64,000 nt of DNA, from contig NC_007951.1 in the NCBI RefSeq assembly GCF_000013645.1, positions 2,604,001-2,668,000 of the forward strand. The letters run 5' to 3'. Origin of the DNA: Paraburkholderia xenovorans LB400 (GTDB taxonomy: Bacteria; Pseudomonadota; Gammaproteobacteria; Burkholderiales; Burkholderiaceae). The notes under the pieces are model-generated. The model was not told the DNA's origin and ran no database searches. It was given only the letters and a program-made list of their open reading frames with translations. The translations under genes and the position numbers were made by a program. Position 1 is the first letter of the stretch; each line of letters begins with the position of its first letter. Shown piece by piece: positions 43,704 to 52,503 of the stretch.

Positions 43704-43736
43704 CTGAAGGAAACCTTAAGGAATAAGGCGTATAAA
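43704..43736 (+). promoter_or_regulatory. PmrA/OmpR-type direct-repeat box and -10 before the two-component operon
   Basis: CTGAAG (43704-43709), GAAAC, CTTAAG (43715-43720) are half-sites at 11-bp spacing, the layout of PmrA/QseB-type boxes. A TATAAA (43731-43736) follows 10 bp later and could be the -10. The 20 bp 43701-43720 recur exactly at 49808-49827 upstream of hpnJ. The site is also in the divergent region (43509-43838) shared with the 43508 operon, which includes hpnK. Confidence 0.6.
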
Positions 43737-43743
43737 GCGGGTT

Positions 43744-43830
43744 ATGAACAGCATGGTTAAACTTCGGGTTGCGCTTGGGCGCCTGCCTGAATATGCCGGC
43801 CGCCATGCAATAAAACATCGAATGGAATGA
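43744..43830 (+). CDS. Possible 28-residue leader peptide before the response regulator
   Basis: An open frame starts with ATG 8 bp after the putative -10 and ends with a TGA that overlaps an in-frame ATG of the response regulator (ATGA, 43827-43830). It could be a leaderless, translation-coupled leader. No ribosome site and no recognisable motif support it, so it may be chance. Confidence 0.2.
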   Translation: MNSMVKLRVALGRLPEYAGRHAIKHRME

Positions 43831-43838
43831 ACGGACTC

Positions 43839-44498
43839 ATGCGCGTACTCCTCGTAGAAGACGACGATCTGATCGGCTGCGGTGTCGAAGCGGGACTGCG
43901 TCAAGCCGGCTTCACGGTCGACTGGACCCGCGACGGCCATAAGGCCGGGCTCGCGCTCGACACCACCGTCTACGCACTGGTGGTGCTCGATCTCGGCTTG
44001 CCCCGCGTATCGGGCATGGAACTGCTCAAACGGGTGCGCGATTCGGGTAAGGACGTGCCGGTGCTGGTGCTGACCGCGCGGGGCACGGTGGCCGACCGTG
44101 TCGGCGGCCTCGAAGCGGGCGCTGACGACTACCTCGGCAAGCCCTTCGATCTGACCGAGCTGATCGCCCGTTGCCGGGCCTTGTTGCGCCGCGCGCAGGG
44201 CCGCAGCGTCGAGCAGATCCGCTATCTGGACCTGACGGTCAACCCGGCCGCGCAAACCGTCGACGTAGGCACGAGGCGCGTGCCGCTCACCTCGCGAGAA
44301 TGGGCGATCCTGCTGCAGTTGCTGACCAATCAGGGGATTCCGCAATCGCGCTCGCGTCTGGAAGAAAGCCTGTACGGCTGGCAGGAGGAAATCGAGAGCA
44401 ACGCGATCGAGGTGCATGTGTCCAATCTGCGCAAAAAGCTCGGCGCGAAGCTGATCAAGACGGTGCGCAATATCGGCTACGTAGTGGAGAAAGCATGA
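43839..44498 (+). CDS. OmpR-family response regulator (PmrA/QseB-like)
   Basis: The 219-residue protein has a receiver domain with the acidic pocket VEDDD, phospho-acceptor Asp51 in VVLDLGLP and the Lys of GKPF, then a winged-helix DNA-binding domain ending EVHVSNLRKKLGAKLIKTVRNIGYVVE. It is the partner of the kinase that overlaps it by 4 bp. ATG at 43839 gives the usual MRVLLVEDD start; ATG at 43827 is possible. The PmrA-type box upstream suggests autoregulation. Confidence 0.9.
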   Translation: MRVLLVEDDDLIGCGVEAGLRQAGFTVDWTRDGHKAGLALDTTVYALVVLDLGLPRVSGMELLKRVRDSGKDVPVLVLTARGTVADRVGGLEAGADDYLGKPFDLTELIARCRALLRRAQGRSVEQIRYLDLTVNPAAQTVDVGTRRVPLTSREWAILLQLLTNQGIPQSRSRLEESLYGWQEEIESNAIEVHVSNLRKKLGAKLIKTVRNIGYVVEKA

Positions 44499-45898
44499 TG
44501 GGCGCGTCGATTCGCCGGCGCCTCGTGCTGCTGGTGCTCGCCAGCATCGTGCTGATGTGGGGCATCGCGCTCGTGTCCAGCTATCGTCAGGCCACGCGCG
44601 AAGTCGGCGAGTGGGAAGATGCGCGGCTCGCCGAACTCGCGCAGATTCTCGCCCTGCTCGATCAGCGCAATCTGGTCACGCTCGCCAATGCGCGGATCGA
44701 CGTGCGCGAGGAAGAACGCGGCGGCGAGCCCGGCGCCAACGACAGCGACGACGACGACTCGCTGCCGCGCGACGCGCTGTTCCAGGTGCGCGGCCCGGGC
44801 GGCGAAGTGCTGGCCGGCAGCCCGCAGTTGCGCGACCTCAACGCATGGGATCTGCCCGTGCCGGCCGCAAGCGGCGCGCGCGACATCACGCTCGGCGGCC
44901 AGATGTATCACTCGTTCACCTTGCGCAACACCCTGCTCGGCCACACCGTGCGCGTCTTCGAACTGGCCAACACGCGCAGCGACCTGGTGAGCGGCGTCGC
45001 GAGCCGGATCGCCCGCCCCACGCTGATCGCGCTGCCCGTGCTGGCGGTGCTGGTGTGGTTCAGCATCGGCTGGAGTCTGGCGCCGCTCAGGGTACTGTCG
45101 GGCGCGATTCGCGCGCGCGACGTGAACCGGCTGGAGCCGGTCGATATCGGCCGCGCGCCGACCGAGGTGCGCCCGCTCGTCGATGCGATCAATCTGCTCC
45201 TGTCGCGTTTGCTGCACTCGCTGGAGCGCGAACGCGCGTTTACCGCCGACGCTGCCCATGAACTGAAAACGCCGCTTGCCGCGATCAAGGTGCAGGCGCA
45301 GGTGGCTCTGGCCGAAACGGACGAGGCGCGGCAGCGGCTCGCGATGGAACGCGTGGTGCAAGGCGTGGATCGCAGCGCGCGCCTCGCGGAGCAGTTGCTG
45401 CTGCTCGCGCGCCTCGACGTGCACGAAAAGATGACGACGGCGCCGCTCAAACCCGCCGTGGTCGCGAAGAACGCGCTGCTCGCCAACGAGCGCAGCGCCC
45501 AGCAGAAAAACATTCACGTCATGCTGACCGGCGACATGCGCGCCGAGATCAACGCGGAGCCTGTGCTGATCGGCATCCTGCTCGACAATCTGCTCGATAA
45601 CGCGATCAAGTACGGGCGCGCCGGCGGCAGCATCGAAGTGGCGGTGCAGCACGCCGAAAACCGCGTACAGGTGACCGTGCGCGACGACGGCCCCGGCGTC
45701 GCGCCAGGCGATCTCGACCGTCTGACGAATCGCTTTTTCCGGGCGACCGGCAATCAGGCTACCGGCAGCGGGCTGGGGCTTTCGATCGTCGCGCGGATCG
45801 CGGAGCATTTCGGCGCGAGCCTGCGTCTGGGCAAAGGCATCGGCGAGCGGGGCCTGGCGGTGGAGGTATCGTTTCCCGCTTATGCGCAGGCGAGTTGA
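44495..45898 (+). CDS. Sensor histidine kinase with acidic periplasmic loop
   Basis: The 467-residue kinase has helices near residues 8-28 and 170-190 flanking a periplasmic domain, then HAMP, the H-box FTADAAHELKTPLAAIK with His255, the N-box LLDNLLDNAIKYG, and G-boxes RDDGPGV and GSGLGLSIV. The periplasmic loop contains a run of acidic residues (GANDSDDDDSLP, about residues 83-94), of a kind that binds cations or cationic peptides in PmrB/PhoQ-type sensors. It is coupled to the regulator. Ligand not known. Confidence 0.9.
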   Translation: MMGASIRRRLVLLVLASIVLMWGIALVSSYRQATREVGEWEDARLAELAQILALLDQRNLVTLANARIDVREEERGGEPGANDSDDDDSLPRDALFQVRGPGGEVLAGSPQLRDLNAWDLPVPAASGARDITLGGQMYHSFTLRNTLLGHTVRVFELANTRSDLVSGVASRIARPTLIALPVLAVLVWFSIGWSLAPLRVLSGAIRARDVNRLEPVDIGRAPTEVRPLVDAINLLLSRLLHSLERERAFTADAAHELKTPLAAIKVQAQVALAETDEARQRLAMERVVQGVDRSARLAEQLLLLARLDVHEKMTTAPLKPAVVAKNALLANERSAQQKNIHVMLTGDMRAEINAEPVLIGILLDNLLDNAIKYGRAGGSIEVAVQHAENRVQVTVRDDGPGVAPGDLDRLTNRFFRATGNQATGSGLGLSIVARIAEHFGASLRLGKGIGERGLAVEVSFPAYAQAS

Positions 45899-46025
45899 GG
45901 AGAATGCGGGAGCGCCTCGCATCGACGCATCTCGCTTGTGAGGGTGCGCTCTGTCGCGTCCACGTGCCCGATGTACTGCGAACGGTAGTGTCCTGGTGGG
46001 CCTTGCGCCGCGCGCCGTTCGTCGC

Positions 46026-47021
46026 TTAAGGCGAGCGCCCGAACGCTCGCTGCGGCGCCCGGTTCGACGACTCCGCGAACTGCCACGCAATCAGCCCCGG
46101 CACGAATATCACGAGATCGCGAATCCGGCGCGCGCCGGCCAGCGCGAGACAGATGGAAGGGTCGAGGCCGAGCGCGCCGCCGATCAGAATGAAGCCGCCC
46201 TCCTGCACGCCCAGACCACCCGGCACGAAGAACGCCGCGCTGCTGATCGCCTGGATCAGCGATTCGATCACCACCGCTTCGACGAGCGTGACGTGCACGC
46301 CGAGAAAATACAGCGCCAGCCAGATTTCCAGCGACGTGAGAAAGCACTGCAGCGGTTGCCAGAAAAACAGATAGCGCAGCACCACGCCACGCCGCCGCCA
46401 GATCAGCTTGATGGCCTGATCGATCTGCGCCGACTGGCCGACCAGCGCGGCGAGCTTGCCGCTCGTCATGTGATTGAGCGCGCGCGTGATGCGTTCGAAC
46501 GGACTCGCATGCTGCACGAGCGCGAACAGCACGAAGAGCGGCGTAAGCACCACCACGCCCCAGGCCAGTTGCCCGGCAAGCCGCAGCGTGCCGGAATGCG
46601 CATGCGCGAACAGAAAGCCGATGCCGACCATCGTGAAGAGCAACTGGCTGATCACCGTGAGCTGCATGTCGACGACGATGCTGCCCACCGCCGTGGAGGG
46701 TCGCACGCCCCAGCGCCGCAGCATGCGGAACGACACCACTTCGCCGCCGATGCGCGCCACCGGCAGCATGCTGTTGACCGATTCGCGCACCCACGCGAGA
46801 TGCAGCATGTTGAGGACGCCGGGACGGTTCGCGCCGCGAATCAGCGAACGCCAGTCGTAGGCATTGGCGAGCATGGGGAGCACGTGTGCGAGCGCCGCCA
46901 GCAGCAGCCCCGCGCCGGCCGCGCGCAGTGCACCGAGCACGGCGCCGGGATTGTCGTGCCAGACGAGCCAGAGCGACACCAGCAGGCCGGCTAGCGCGGC
47001 CACGCGGCCGAGATGCTTCAT
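46026..47021 (-). CDS. hpnL: Hopanoid-associated flippase-like membrane protein HpnL
   Basis: This 331-residue protein with seven to eight helices belongs to the lysylphosphatidylglycerol synthase transmembrane/YbhN family. VRESVNSMLPVARIGGEVVSFRML and FFVPGGLGVQEGGFILIGGALGL match the HpnL branch in hopanoid clusters. It probably moves or positions a lipid. The ATG at 47021 is placed 7 bp after GAGGTGG; a GTG at 47024 is possible. It follows hpnI by 102 bp in the same direction. Confidence 0.75.
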   Translation of the reverse strand: MKHLGRVAALAGLLVSLWLVWHDNPGAVLGALRAAGAGLLLAALAHVLPMLANAYDWRSLIRGANRPGVLNMLHLAWVRESVNSMLPVARIGGEVVSFRMLRRWGVRPSTAVGSIVVDMQLTVISQLLFTMVGIGFLFAHAHSGTLRLAGQLAWGVVVLTPLFVLFALVQHASPFERITRALNHMTSGKLAALVGQSAQIDQAIKLIWRRRGVVLRYLFFWQPLQCFLTSLEIWLALYFLGVHVTLVEAVVIESLIQAISSAAFFVPGGLGVQEGGFILIGGALGLDPSICLALAGARRIRDLVIFVPGLIAWQFAESSNRAPQRAFGRSP

Positions 47022-47123
47022 CACGCGGCCACCTCGTGCGCGCGCTTGCGGCGCGTTGCGCCGCGTATAACAGCTGCTTCGAAAAAACGATCCATCATGC
47101 CGATCCAGGCTGCCCTTCGTCCG

Positions 47124-48284
47124 TCATTCGTCCTGCGCCGCCGACAGCAGGCCGTCGCCGTCCACGTTGAAGCTGAAGCCTCGCCAGATCACACGCGACG
47201 AGCAGAAGCTCGCGACGAAAATCGCAAACGATACGATATCCCATAACGGCAGCAGCCACAGGTCGCGATGCGCCTGCTTCAACGCGCGATCGGACAGCAG
47301 TTTCAACGCGAGGCGCGCGCACATGGCGGCCAGCGCGAGCGACCATGCCCACCATCCGCCGCCCGAGAAGACGAGCGCGAGCAGCGCGAACGCGAACGGA
47401 TGAATCAGCGCCGAGCCGAGATGGCCGAGCGGATCGATGCGGCGGATCGTGCGGCTCCAGCGCAGTTCATGCGCGATCAGTTGCGCCGCACTCGCTTCGA
47501 CGCACGCATGCGAGATCGTGAACGGCGGGATCGCCACCTTCTCGCCGGTCATGCGCACCGCCTCGCCGATCGCGTGGTCTTCCGCCAGATGCCGCACGAA
47601 CGGCGTCAGCCCGCCAATCTTTTCGAGCGTGTCGCGCCGCATCGCAATGGTCTGGCCGAAACACGGGCGCGCAAGCCCGAGCGCGAGACCGGTCACGACG
47701 CCCGGCAGGAACTGATAGTTGGTCGCCTTGGCCGACAGACGCGGCCAGAAGCCAGGGTCGGGCTGTCCGCGATACGCGCAGGTGACGAGCCCCACGCCGG
47801 GTTTCTGCAATTCGCCGATCACATTGCGCAGATAGTCCGGCTCGACGCTCACGTCGCTGTCGGCGAAGACGAACACGTCGTGCTGCGCCTGCGGCAGCAT
47901 ATTGAGGATGTTGCTGATCTTGCGGTTCGGCCCGTAGAGACGCGCATCGGCCACCACGGTGATGTGCGCTTCGGGATAGAGGCGGCGCAGTTCGTCGACG
48001 GTTTGCAGCGCGGGATCGGCCGAATCGTGCACGCCGAACAGAAACTGCACGGGCCCCGGATAGTCCTGCCGGCAGAAGCTGGAAAGATTGTCGAGCAGCG
48101 CCCACTCGTTGCCATGCAGCGGCTTGACGATCGTGACCGGCACGAACTCGCTCGGCTCGGACACCGCCCGCTCGAAGAACCGTCCGATCAGCGCACCGGC
48201 AAGCACGGTGTAGCCAATGCCGAAGACCGCGCCCGCCGCGCAGGCGCAGGCCAGCGTGACGGCGACCAGATGCGCGGCGCTCAC
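47124..48284 (-). CDS. hpnI: Hopanoid glycosyltransferase HpnI
   Basis: The 386-residue GT21-like enzyme has an N-terminal helix, VTIVKPLHGNEWALLDNLSSF, FADSDVSVEPDYLRNV and HELRWSRTIRRIDPLGHLG, plus C-terminal helices. HpnI transfers N-acetylglucosamine to bacteriohopanetetrol. A GTG start at 48284 overlaps the hpnJ stop by 4 bp (GTGA). The direct pairing with hpnJ supports the name more strongly than for the copy at 41871. Confidence 0.82.
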   Translation of the reverse strand: MSAAHLVAVTLACACAAGAVFGIGYTVLAGALIGRFFERAVSEPSEFVPVTIVKPLHGNEWALLDNLSSFCRQDYPGPVQFLFGVHDSADPALQTVDELRRLYPEAHITVVADARLYGPNRKISNILNMLPQAQHDVFVFADSDVSVEPDYLRNVIGELQKPGVGLVTCAYRGQPDPGFWPRLSAKATNYQFLPGVVTGLALGLARPCFGQTIAMRRDTLEKIGGLTPFVRHLAEDHAIGEAVRMTGEKVAIPPFTISHACVEASAAQLIAHELRWSRTIRRIDPLGHLGSALIHPFAFALLALVFSGGGWWAWSLALAAMCARLALKLLSDRALKQAHRDLWLLPLWDIVSFAIFVASFCSSRVIWRGFSFNVDGDGLLSAAQDE

Positions 48285-49702
48285 GCCTCGTGGGCGCGCA
48301 GGAAACGGAAGAATTCGACACCCTCGCGCAGGCGCCGTTTCATCATGTCCCAGCTCGTCAGCATCTCCCGCAGGATTTCCCAGATCTTCGACGGCCGGAA
48401 ATAGAAACGCTTGTAGAAGTTTTCGAGCTGATGGTAAATCTCGTCGCGCGACAGATGCGGATAGCCGATCGCCGCGAGCTGCACGCCCGATTTGCTGACG
48501 AGGTTGATCACCTTGTTCTCTTCGAGCCAGCCGTTGTCGACCGCCTGGTTGTAGAGCGTCGTGCCGGGATACGGCGCCGCGAGCGATACCTGGATCGTGT
48601 GCGGGTTGATCTCTTTCGCGTATTCGATCGTCTTCTGGATCGTGTCCTGCGTTTCGCCCGGCAGACCGAGAATGAAGGTGCCGTGAATCTTGATGCCGAG
48701 TTTGCGGCAATCGTCGCTGAAACGGCGTGCGATGTCCGTGCGCAAACCCTTCTTGATGTTCAGCAGGATCTGGTCGTCGCCCGATTCATAGCCGACCAGC
48801 AGCAGGCGCAGGCCGTTTTCCTTCATGATCTTCAGCGTCGGGTACGGCACGTTCGCTTTCGCGTTGCACGACCACGTCACGCCCAGTTGCCCAAGACCGC
48901 GGGCAATTTCTTCGACACGCGGCTTGAAGTCGGTGAAGGTGTCGTCGTCGAACATGATCTCCCTGACTTCAGGCATGTTGTCGCGAATCCACTTCACTTC
49001 CGCCAGCACGTTCTCCACCGAGCGCGTGCGGTAGCGATGCCCGCCCACCGTTTGCGGCCACAGGCAGAACGTGCACTTCGAGCGGCAACCACGGCCCGTG
49101 TAGATCGACACGTACGGGTGCTTCAGATAGCCGATGAAGTAGTTGTCGATCTTCAGATCGCGCTTGTAGACGGGCGCGACGAACGGCAACTCGTCCATGT
49201 TCTCGAGGATCGGGCGTGCTTCGTTGTGCTCGATCGAACCGTCGGCGGCGCGATAGCTCAGACCTTTGATCTGCGCGAACGGCTTGCCTTCGGCGACTTC
49301 CTGACAGGTGAAATCGAATTCCTCGCGACAGACGAAGTCGATCGCTTCGGTAGCCGTCAGCGAATTGTGCGGATCGACGGCGACCTTGGCGCCCACCATG
49401 CCGATCAGTACGGACGGTTTGCGCTTCTTCAGGTCTTCGGCGAACAGGGCGTCGGTGGGAAAGGACGGCGTGCTGGTGTGGATCACCACCAGATCGTATT
49501 GCTCGGCAATGTCCAGCGTTTGTTCGACCGACAGACCATCTGCCGGTGCATCGAGCACGCGGCTGTCGGGCACGAGTGCGGCGGGCTGCGCGAGCCACGT
49601 GGGATACCAGAACGAACGGACTTCACGTTTGGCCTGATAGCGCGAACCCGCGCCACCATCGAAGCCGTCGTACGACGGCGCCTGCAAGAACAGGGTTTTC
49701 AT
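48281..49702 (-). CDS. hpnJ: Radical SAM enzyme HpnJ (hopanoid cyclitol ether synthesis)
   Basis: This 473-residue B12-binding-like plus radical SAM protein has an N-terminal domain with LVVIHTSTPSFPTD and the cluster motif CRSKCTFC (Cys206, Cys210, Cys213), then FDDDTFTDFKPRVEE and GLPGETQDTI. HpnJ converts the glucosaminyl hopanoid to the cyclitol ether through ring contraction. It is the first gene of the hpnJ-hpnI-hpnL operon, has TGGAG before the ATG, and a PmrA-type box lies about 110 bp upstream. Confidence 0.88.
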   Translation of the reverse strand: MKTLFLQAPSYDGFDGGAGSRYQAKREVRSFWYPTWLAQPAALVPDSRVLDAPADGLSVEQTLDIAEQYDLVVIHTSTPSFPTDALFAEDLKKRKPSVLIGMVGAKVAVDPHNSLTATEAIDFVCREEFDFTCQEVAEGKPFAQIKGLSYRAADGSIEHNEARPILENMDELPFVAPVYKRDLKIDNYFIGYLKHPYVSIYTGRGCRSKCTFCLWPQTVGGHRYRTRSVENVLAEVKWIRDNMPEVREIMFDDDTFTDFKPRVEEIARGLGQLGVTWSCNAKANVPYPTLKIMKENGLRLLLVGYESGDDQILLNIKKGLRTDIARRFSDDCRKLGIKIHGTFILGLPGETQDTIQKTIEYAKEINPHTIQVSLAAPYPGTTLYNQAVDNGWLEENKVINLVSKSGVQLAAIGYPHLSRDEIYHQLENFYKRFYFRPSKIWEILREMLTSWDMMKRRLREGVEFFRFLRAHEA

Positions 49703-49810
49703 GGATGCTCCAGCAAGGCTTGTATCGGCGCTTTCAGTTCTCTAGCGACAAACTGTCGGAACTATTTCCCGCCGGGCGGCGGGCAATCGCGCAAATACTA
49801 CGGAGCAAAG

Positions 49811-49827
49811 CTGAAGGAAACCTTAAG
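49811..49827 (-). promoter_or_regulatory. PmrA/OmpR-type direct-repeat box upstream of hpnJ
   Basis: On the plus strand CTGAAG-GAAAC-CTTAAG; read toward hpnJ it is CTTAAG-N5-CTTCAG, again 11-bp spaced half-sites. With flanking AAG it is part of a 20-bp identity with the site before the response-regulator gene. It sits between the csp gene end and hpnJ, 109 bp before the hpnJ start codon. Confidence 0.6.
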
Positions 49828-49839
49828 CAAATCCACTGA

Positions 49840-49869
49840 CCGGCCGCGCGCCTGTCGCGCGCGAACCGG
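49840..49869 (-). terminator. GC-rich hairpin after the cold-shock gene
   Basis: Reading leftward from the csp stop, CCGG and CGCGCGC pair with GCGCGCG and CCGG around a short loop. There is no strong T run right after. It separates csp transcription from the hpnJ promoter region. Confidence 0.45.
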
Positions 49870-49878
49870 CCCCTGCGT

Positions 49879-50082
49879 TCAGACCGGCTTGATGTCCGCC
49901 GCCTGTTTGCCCTTCGGCCCCTGCTTGATTTCAAAGCTGACCTTCTGGTTTTCCTGCAACGACTTGAAACCCTCGGAACGGATCTCCGAGAAGTGGGCGA
50001 ACAGATCTTCGCCGCCGTCGTCGGGCGTGATGAAGCCAAAGCCTTTCGCGTCGTTAAACCATTTCACTGTACCGGTTGGCAT
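49879..50082 (-). CDS. CspA-family cold-shock protein
   Basis: This 67-residue protein has the RNP1 motif KGFGFITP and RNP2-like DLFAHFSEI of single-stranded nucleic-acid-binding cold-shock domains. It acts as an RNA chaperone. GAGGA precedes the ATG at 50082; longer upstream frames are spurious. The 412-bp region upstream leaves room for the long 5' leader typical of csp genes. Confidence 0.95.
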   Translation of the reverse strand: MPTGTVKWFNDAKGFGFITPDDGGEDLFAHFSEIRSEGFKSLQENQKVSFEIKQGPKGKQAADIKPV

Positions 50083-50494
50083 GTCGATTCCTCGTGTGCA
50101 TCTGGGTTGATTGGCCTGCATTGGCCGGGTTTCGCCCGCCGCTTCTGAAGGTTGCCTCGCTTGCTGCTTCGGCGCTGCTTCCGCGTGCTGTCTTGCATCA
50201 CGCTTGCGCCTGCTTCCGGCAACATCCACGGCCGCGGGATCAGGCCGGTTTCTGCTACTGCTGCTCGACTCTACGCTTCTTTGCGCGGCGCCGCTTCGAC
50301 CAGTTTTTCGCCGCCGCGGCAGTCGCGCAGCAAAACGCGTGCCGTGGATCGTGCGCACGGCCACCCATCGGTGCGATTTCGCACAATCAGATAAGATGTT
50401 TGCAATCTGCAGTCCATCCAGGGCCCGCGCAGGTCCAGCCCCCATGTGTGACGATCGCGCGGCCTGCCGTTTTCCCCTATACAGGAACCCCAGC
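50083..50494. other. Intergenic region upstream of csp and the aldehyde dehydrogenase gene
   Basis: These 412 bp hold the divergent promoters and, on the minus strand, the probable csp 5' leader. Open frames here lack ribosome sites and protein-like sequence. I see no clear promoter elements by eye. Confidence 0.6.
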
Positions 50495-51940
50495 ATGGCC
50501 ATTCCGAGCTATACCGATACCCGACTTCTGATCAACGGCGAATGGTGCGACGCCGCCAGCGGCAAGACCCTCGACGTCATCAACCCGGCCACCGGCCAGG
50601 CCATCGGCAAAGTGGCGCACGCCGGCATTGCCGATCTGGACCGGGCGCTCGCCGCCGCGCAGCGCGGCTTCGAAGCCTGGCGCAAAGTGCCGGCCAACGA
50701 GCGCGCCACGACCATGCGCCGCGCCGCCGCGCTGGTGCGCGAGCGGGCCTCGGACATCGGCCGTCTGATGACGCAGGAACAGGGCAAGCCGTTCGCCGAA
50801 GCGCGTATTGAAGTGCTGGCGGCGGCGGACATCATCGAATGGTTTGCCGACGAAGGCCGCCGTGTCTACGGCCGGATCGTGCCGTCGCGCAACCTGGCGG
50901 CGCAGCAACTGGTGCTCAAGGAGCCGATCGGCCCGGTAGCGGCCTTCACGCCGTGGAATTTCCCGGTCAACCAGGTGGTGCGCAAGCTGAGCGCGGCACT
51001 CGCGTGCGGCTGCTCGTTCCTCGTCAAGGCCCCGGAAGAAACACCGGCGTCGCCGGCAGCACTGCTGCAGGCTTTCGTCGAGGCCGGCGTGCCGGCGGGT
51101 ACGGTCGGTCTCGTGTTCGGCGATCCGGCTGAAATTTCCGGCTATCTGATTCCGCATCCGGTGATCCGCAAGGTCACGTTCACCGGTTCGACGCCGGTCG
51201 GCAAGCAACTGGCGGCACTGGCCGGTGCGCACATGAAGCGCGCGACAATGGAATTGGGCGGTCACGCTCCGGTCATCGTGGCCGAAGACGCCGACGTGGC
51301 GCTGGCCGTCAAGGCCGCGGGCGGCGCGAAGTTCCGCAATGCCGGCCAGGTCTGCATCTCGCCCACGCGCTTCCTGGTGCACAACAGCATCCGCGAGGAG
51401 TTCGCCGCGGCGCTGGTCAAGCATGCTGAAGGCCTCAAGCTGGGCGACGGCCTCGCCGAAGGCACGACCCTCGGGCCGCTCGCCAACGCCCGGCGTCTGA
51501 GCGCAATGAGCAAGGTGCTCGACGACGCGCGTAAAACCGGCGCCAAGGTCGAAACGGGCGGCGAACGCGTGGGCTCGGAAGGCAACTTCTTTGCGCCCAC
51601 CGTGCTGACCAACGTGTCGCTCGAAGCCGACGTGTTCAACAACGAGCCGTTCGGCCCGATCGCGGCGATTCGCGGCTTCGACAAGCTCGAAGAAGCGATC
51701 GCCGAAGCGAACCGTCTGCCGTACGGTCTGGCGGGCTACGCGTTCACGAAGTCGTTCAGCAACGTGCACCTGCTGTCGCAGCAGGTGGAAGTGGGCATGC
51801 TGTGGATCAACCAGCCGGCTACGCCGTCGCCGGAAATGCCGTTCGGCGGCGTGAAGGATTCGGGTTACGGTTCGGAAGGCGGCCCGGAAGCGATGGAAGG
51901 CTACCTGGTCACCAAGGCGGTATCCGTGATGGCGGTTTAA
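50495..51940 (+). CDS. gabD: NAD(P)-dependent succinate-semialdehyde dehydrogenase
   Basis: The 481-residue aldehyde dehydrogenase has [14 protein letters not shown], the general base Glu253 in MELGGHAP, the nucleophile Cys287 in [12 protein letters not shown] and the C-terminal [18 protein letters not shown]. The last two and the overall length fit the succinate-semialdehyde dehydrogenase subfamily, which feeds succinate into the TCA cycle. ACAGGAA precedes the start. A good terminator follows. Confidence 0.82.
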   Translation: MAIPSYTDTRLLINGEWCDAASGKTLDVINPATGQAIGKVAHAGIADLDRALAAAQRGFEAWRKVPANERATTMRRAAALVRERASDIGRLMTQEQGKPFAEARIEVLAAADIIEWFADEGRRVYGRIVPSRNLAAQQLVLKEPIGPVAAFTPWNFPVNQVVRKLSAALACGCSFLVKAPEETPASPAALLQAFVEAGVPAGTVGLVFGDPAEISGYLIPHPVIRKVTFTGSTPVGKQLAALAGAHMKRATMELGGHAPVIVAEDADVALAVKAAGGAKFRNAGQVCISPTRFLVHNSIREEFAAALVKHAEGLKLGDGLAEGTTLGPLANARRLSAMSKVLDDARKTGAKVETGGERVGSEGNFFAPTVLTNVSLEADVFNNEPFGPIAAIRGFDKLEEAIAEANRLPYGLAGYAFTKSFSNVHLLSQQVEVGMLWINQPATPSPEMPFGGVKDSGYGSEGGPEAMEGYLVTKAVSVMAV

Positions 51941-51989
51941 GGCCGGCTCAGGCGGCGCGTTCGCCGCCGCCTCTTTACCCTGTACGAGG

Positions 51990-52020
51990 TCCGCGAGCTT
52001 TCGCTCGCGGACTTTTTTTA
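51990..52020 (+). terminator. Rho-independent terminator after gabD-like gene
   Basis: A 9-bp perfect stem GTCCGCGAG/CTCGCGGAC with a 6-nt loop is followed by seven T residues (52014-52020). It lies 50 bp after the stop codon. This is the clearest intrinsic terminator of the window. Confidence 0.93.
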
Positions 52021-52036
52021 TTGTCATCTGTCCGCG

Positions 52037-52100
52037 CCCTTTTGCTTATCCCTTTTGCTTATCCCTTTTGCTTATCCCTTTTGCTTATCCCTTTTGCTTG
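52037..52100 (+). repeat. 13-bp tandem repeat, four full copies and a fifth nearly complete
   Basis: The unit CCCTTTTGCTTAT repeats at 52037, 52050, 52063 and 52076, with a fifth copy at 52089 that differs at the last bases. It starts 16 bp after the terminator. The unit is pyrimidine-rich on this strand and not a multiple of three, so it is non-coding. Confidence 0.95.
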
Positions 52101-52503
52101 CGCACGACGCGAAAACGCACGATCAACCCGCTCAATCCACCTGAACGGCTGAAGTTGCCAGGCAGCGACTGACTCTGCAACTGAATGTATCCGTGCGGCA
52201 TGGCTGCCGCGATACGCCGCGCCGAACGCCTGAGCCCGGTCGACCCAACTGCCAGCCGCCCCACCCTGGTACGCAAGCCGCGCCGCCATTGCGTCTTTTT
52301 CACAGCGTGTTCAACGGCTTGCGTGTCTGGCGCGACGCCGCCCGTCATCCGCTCGTTACGCGCATTACGCTCCGGCGCAAGCTCTTCACACCACCCACAT
52401 GTTGCCGCCGCACGCGGCTATCGACACGTCCTGTTACACACAAACACACCGGTAATGCCGCCGGTCAGTAGAGTTCGGGTCACAAGGAAACGGGAGCAAT
52501 GCC
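52101..52503. other. Gene-poor region before the small lipoprotein
   Basis: About 400 bp without a convincing gene. Frames of 75-165 codons overlap here on both strands but lack ribosome sites and look like GC-rich shadows. The promoter of the small lipoprotein gene should be near its 3' end. Confidence 0.5.

Noticed and set aside
48290..50110. 606-codon plus-strand frame across hpnJ and csp
   Set aside because: Antisense to a radical SAM gene with an intact CxxxCxxC motif and to a cold-shock gene; sequence is not protein-like.
52037..52100. CRISPR-like repeat array
   Set aside because: The units are directly adjacent 13-mers without spacers and there are no cas genes.
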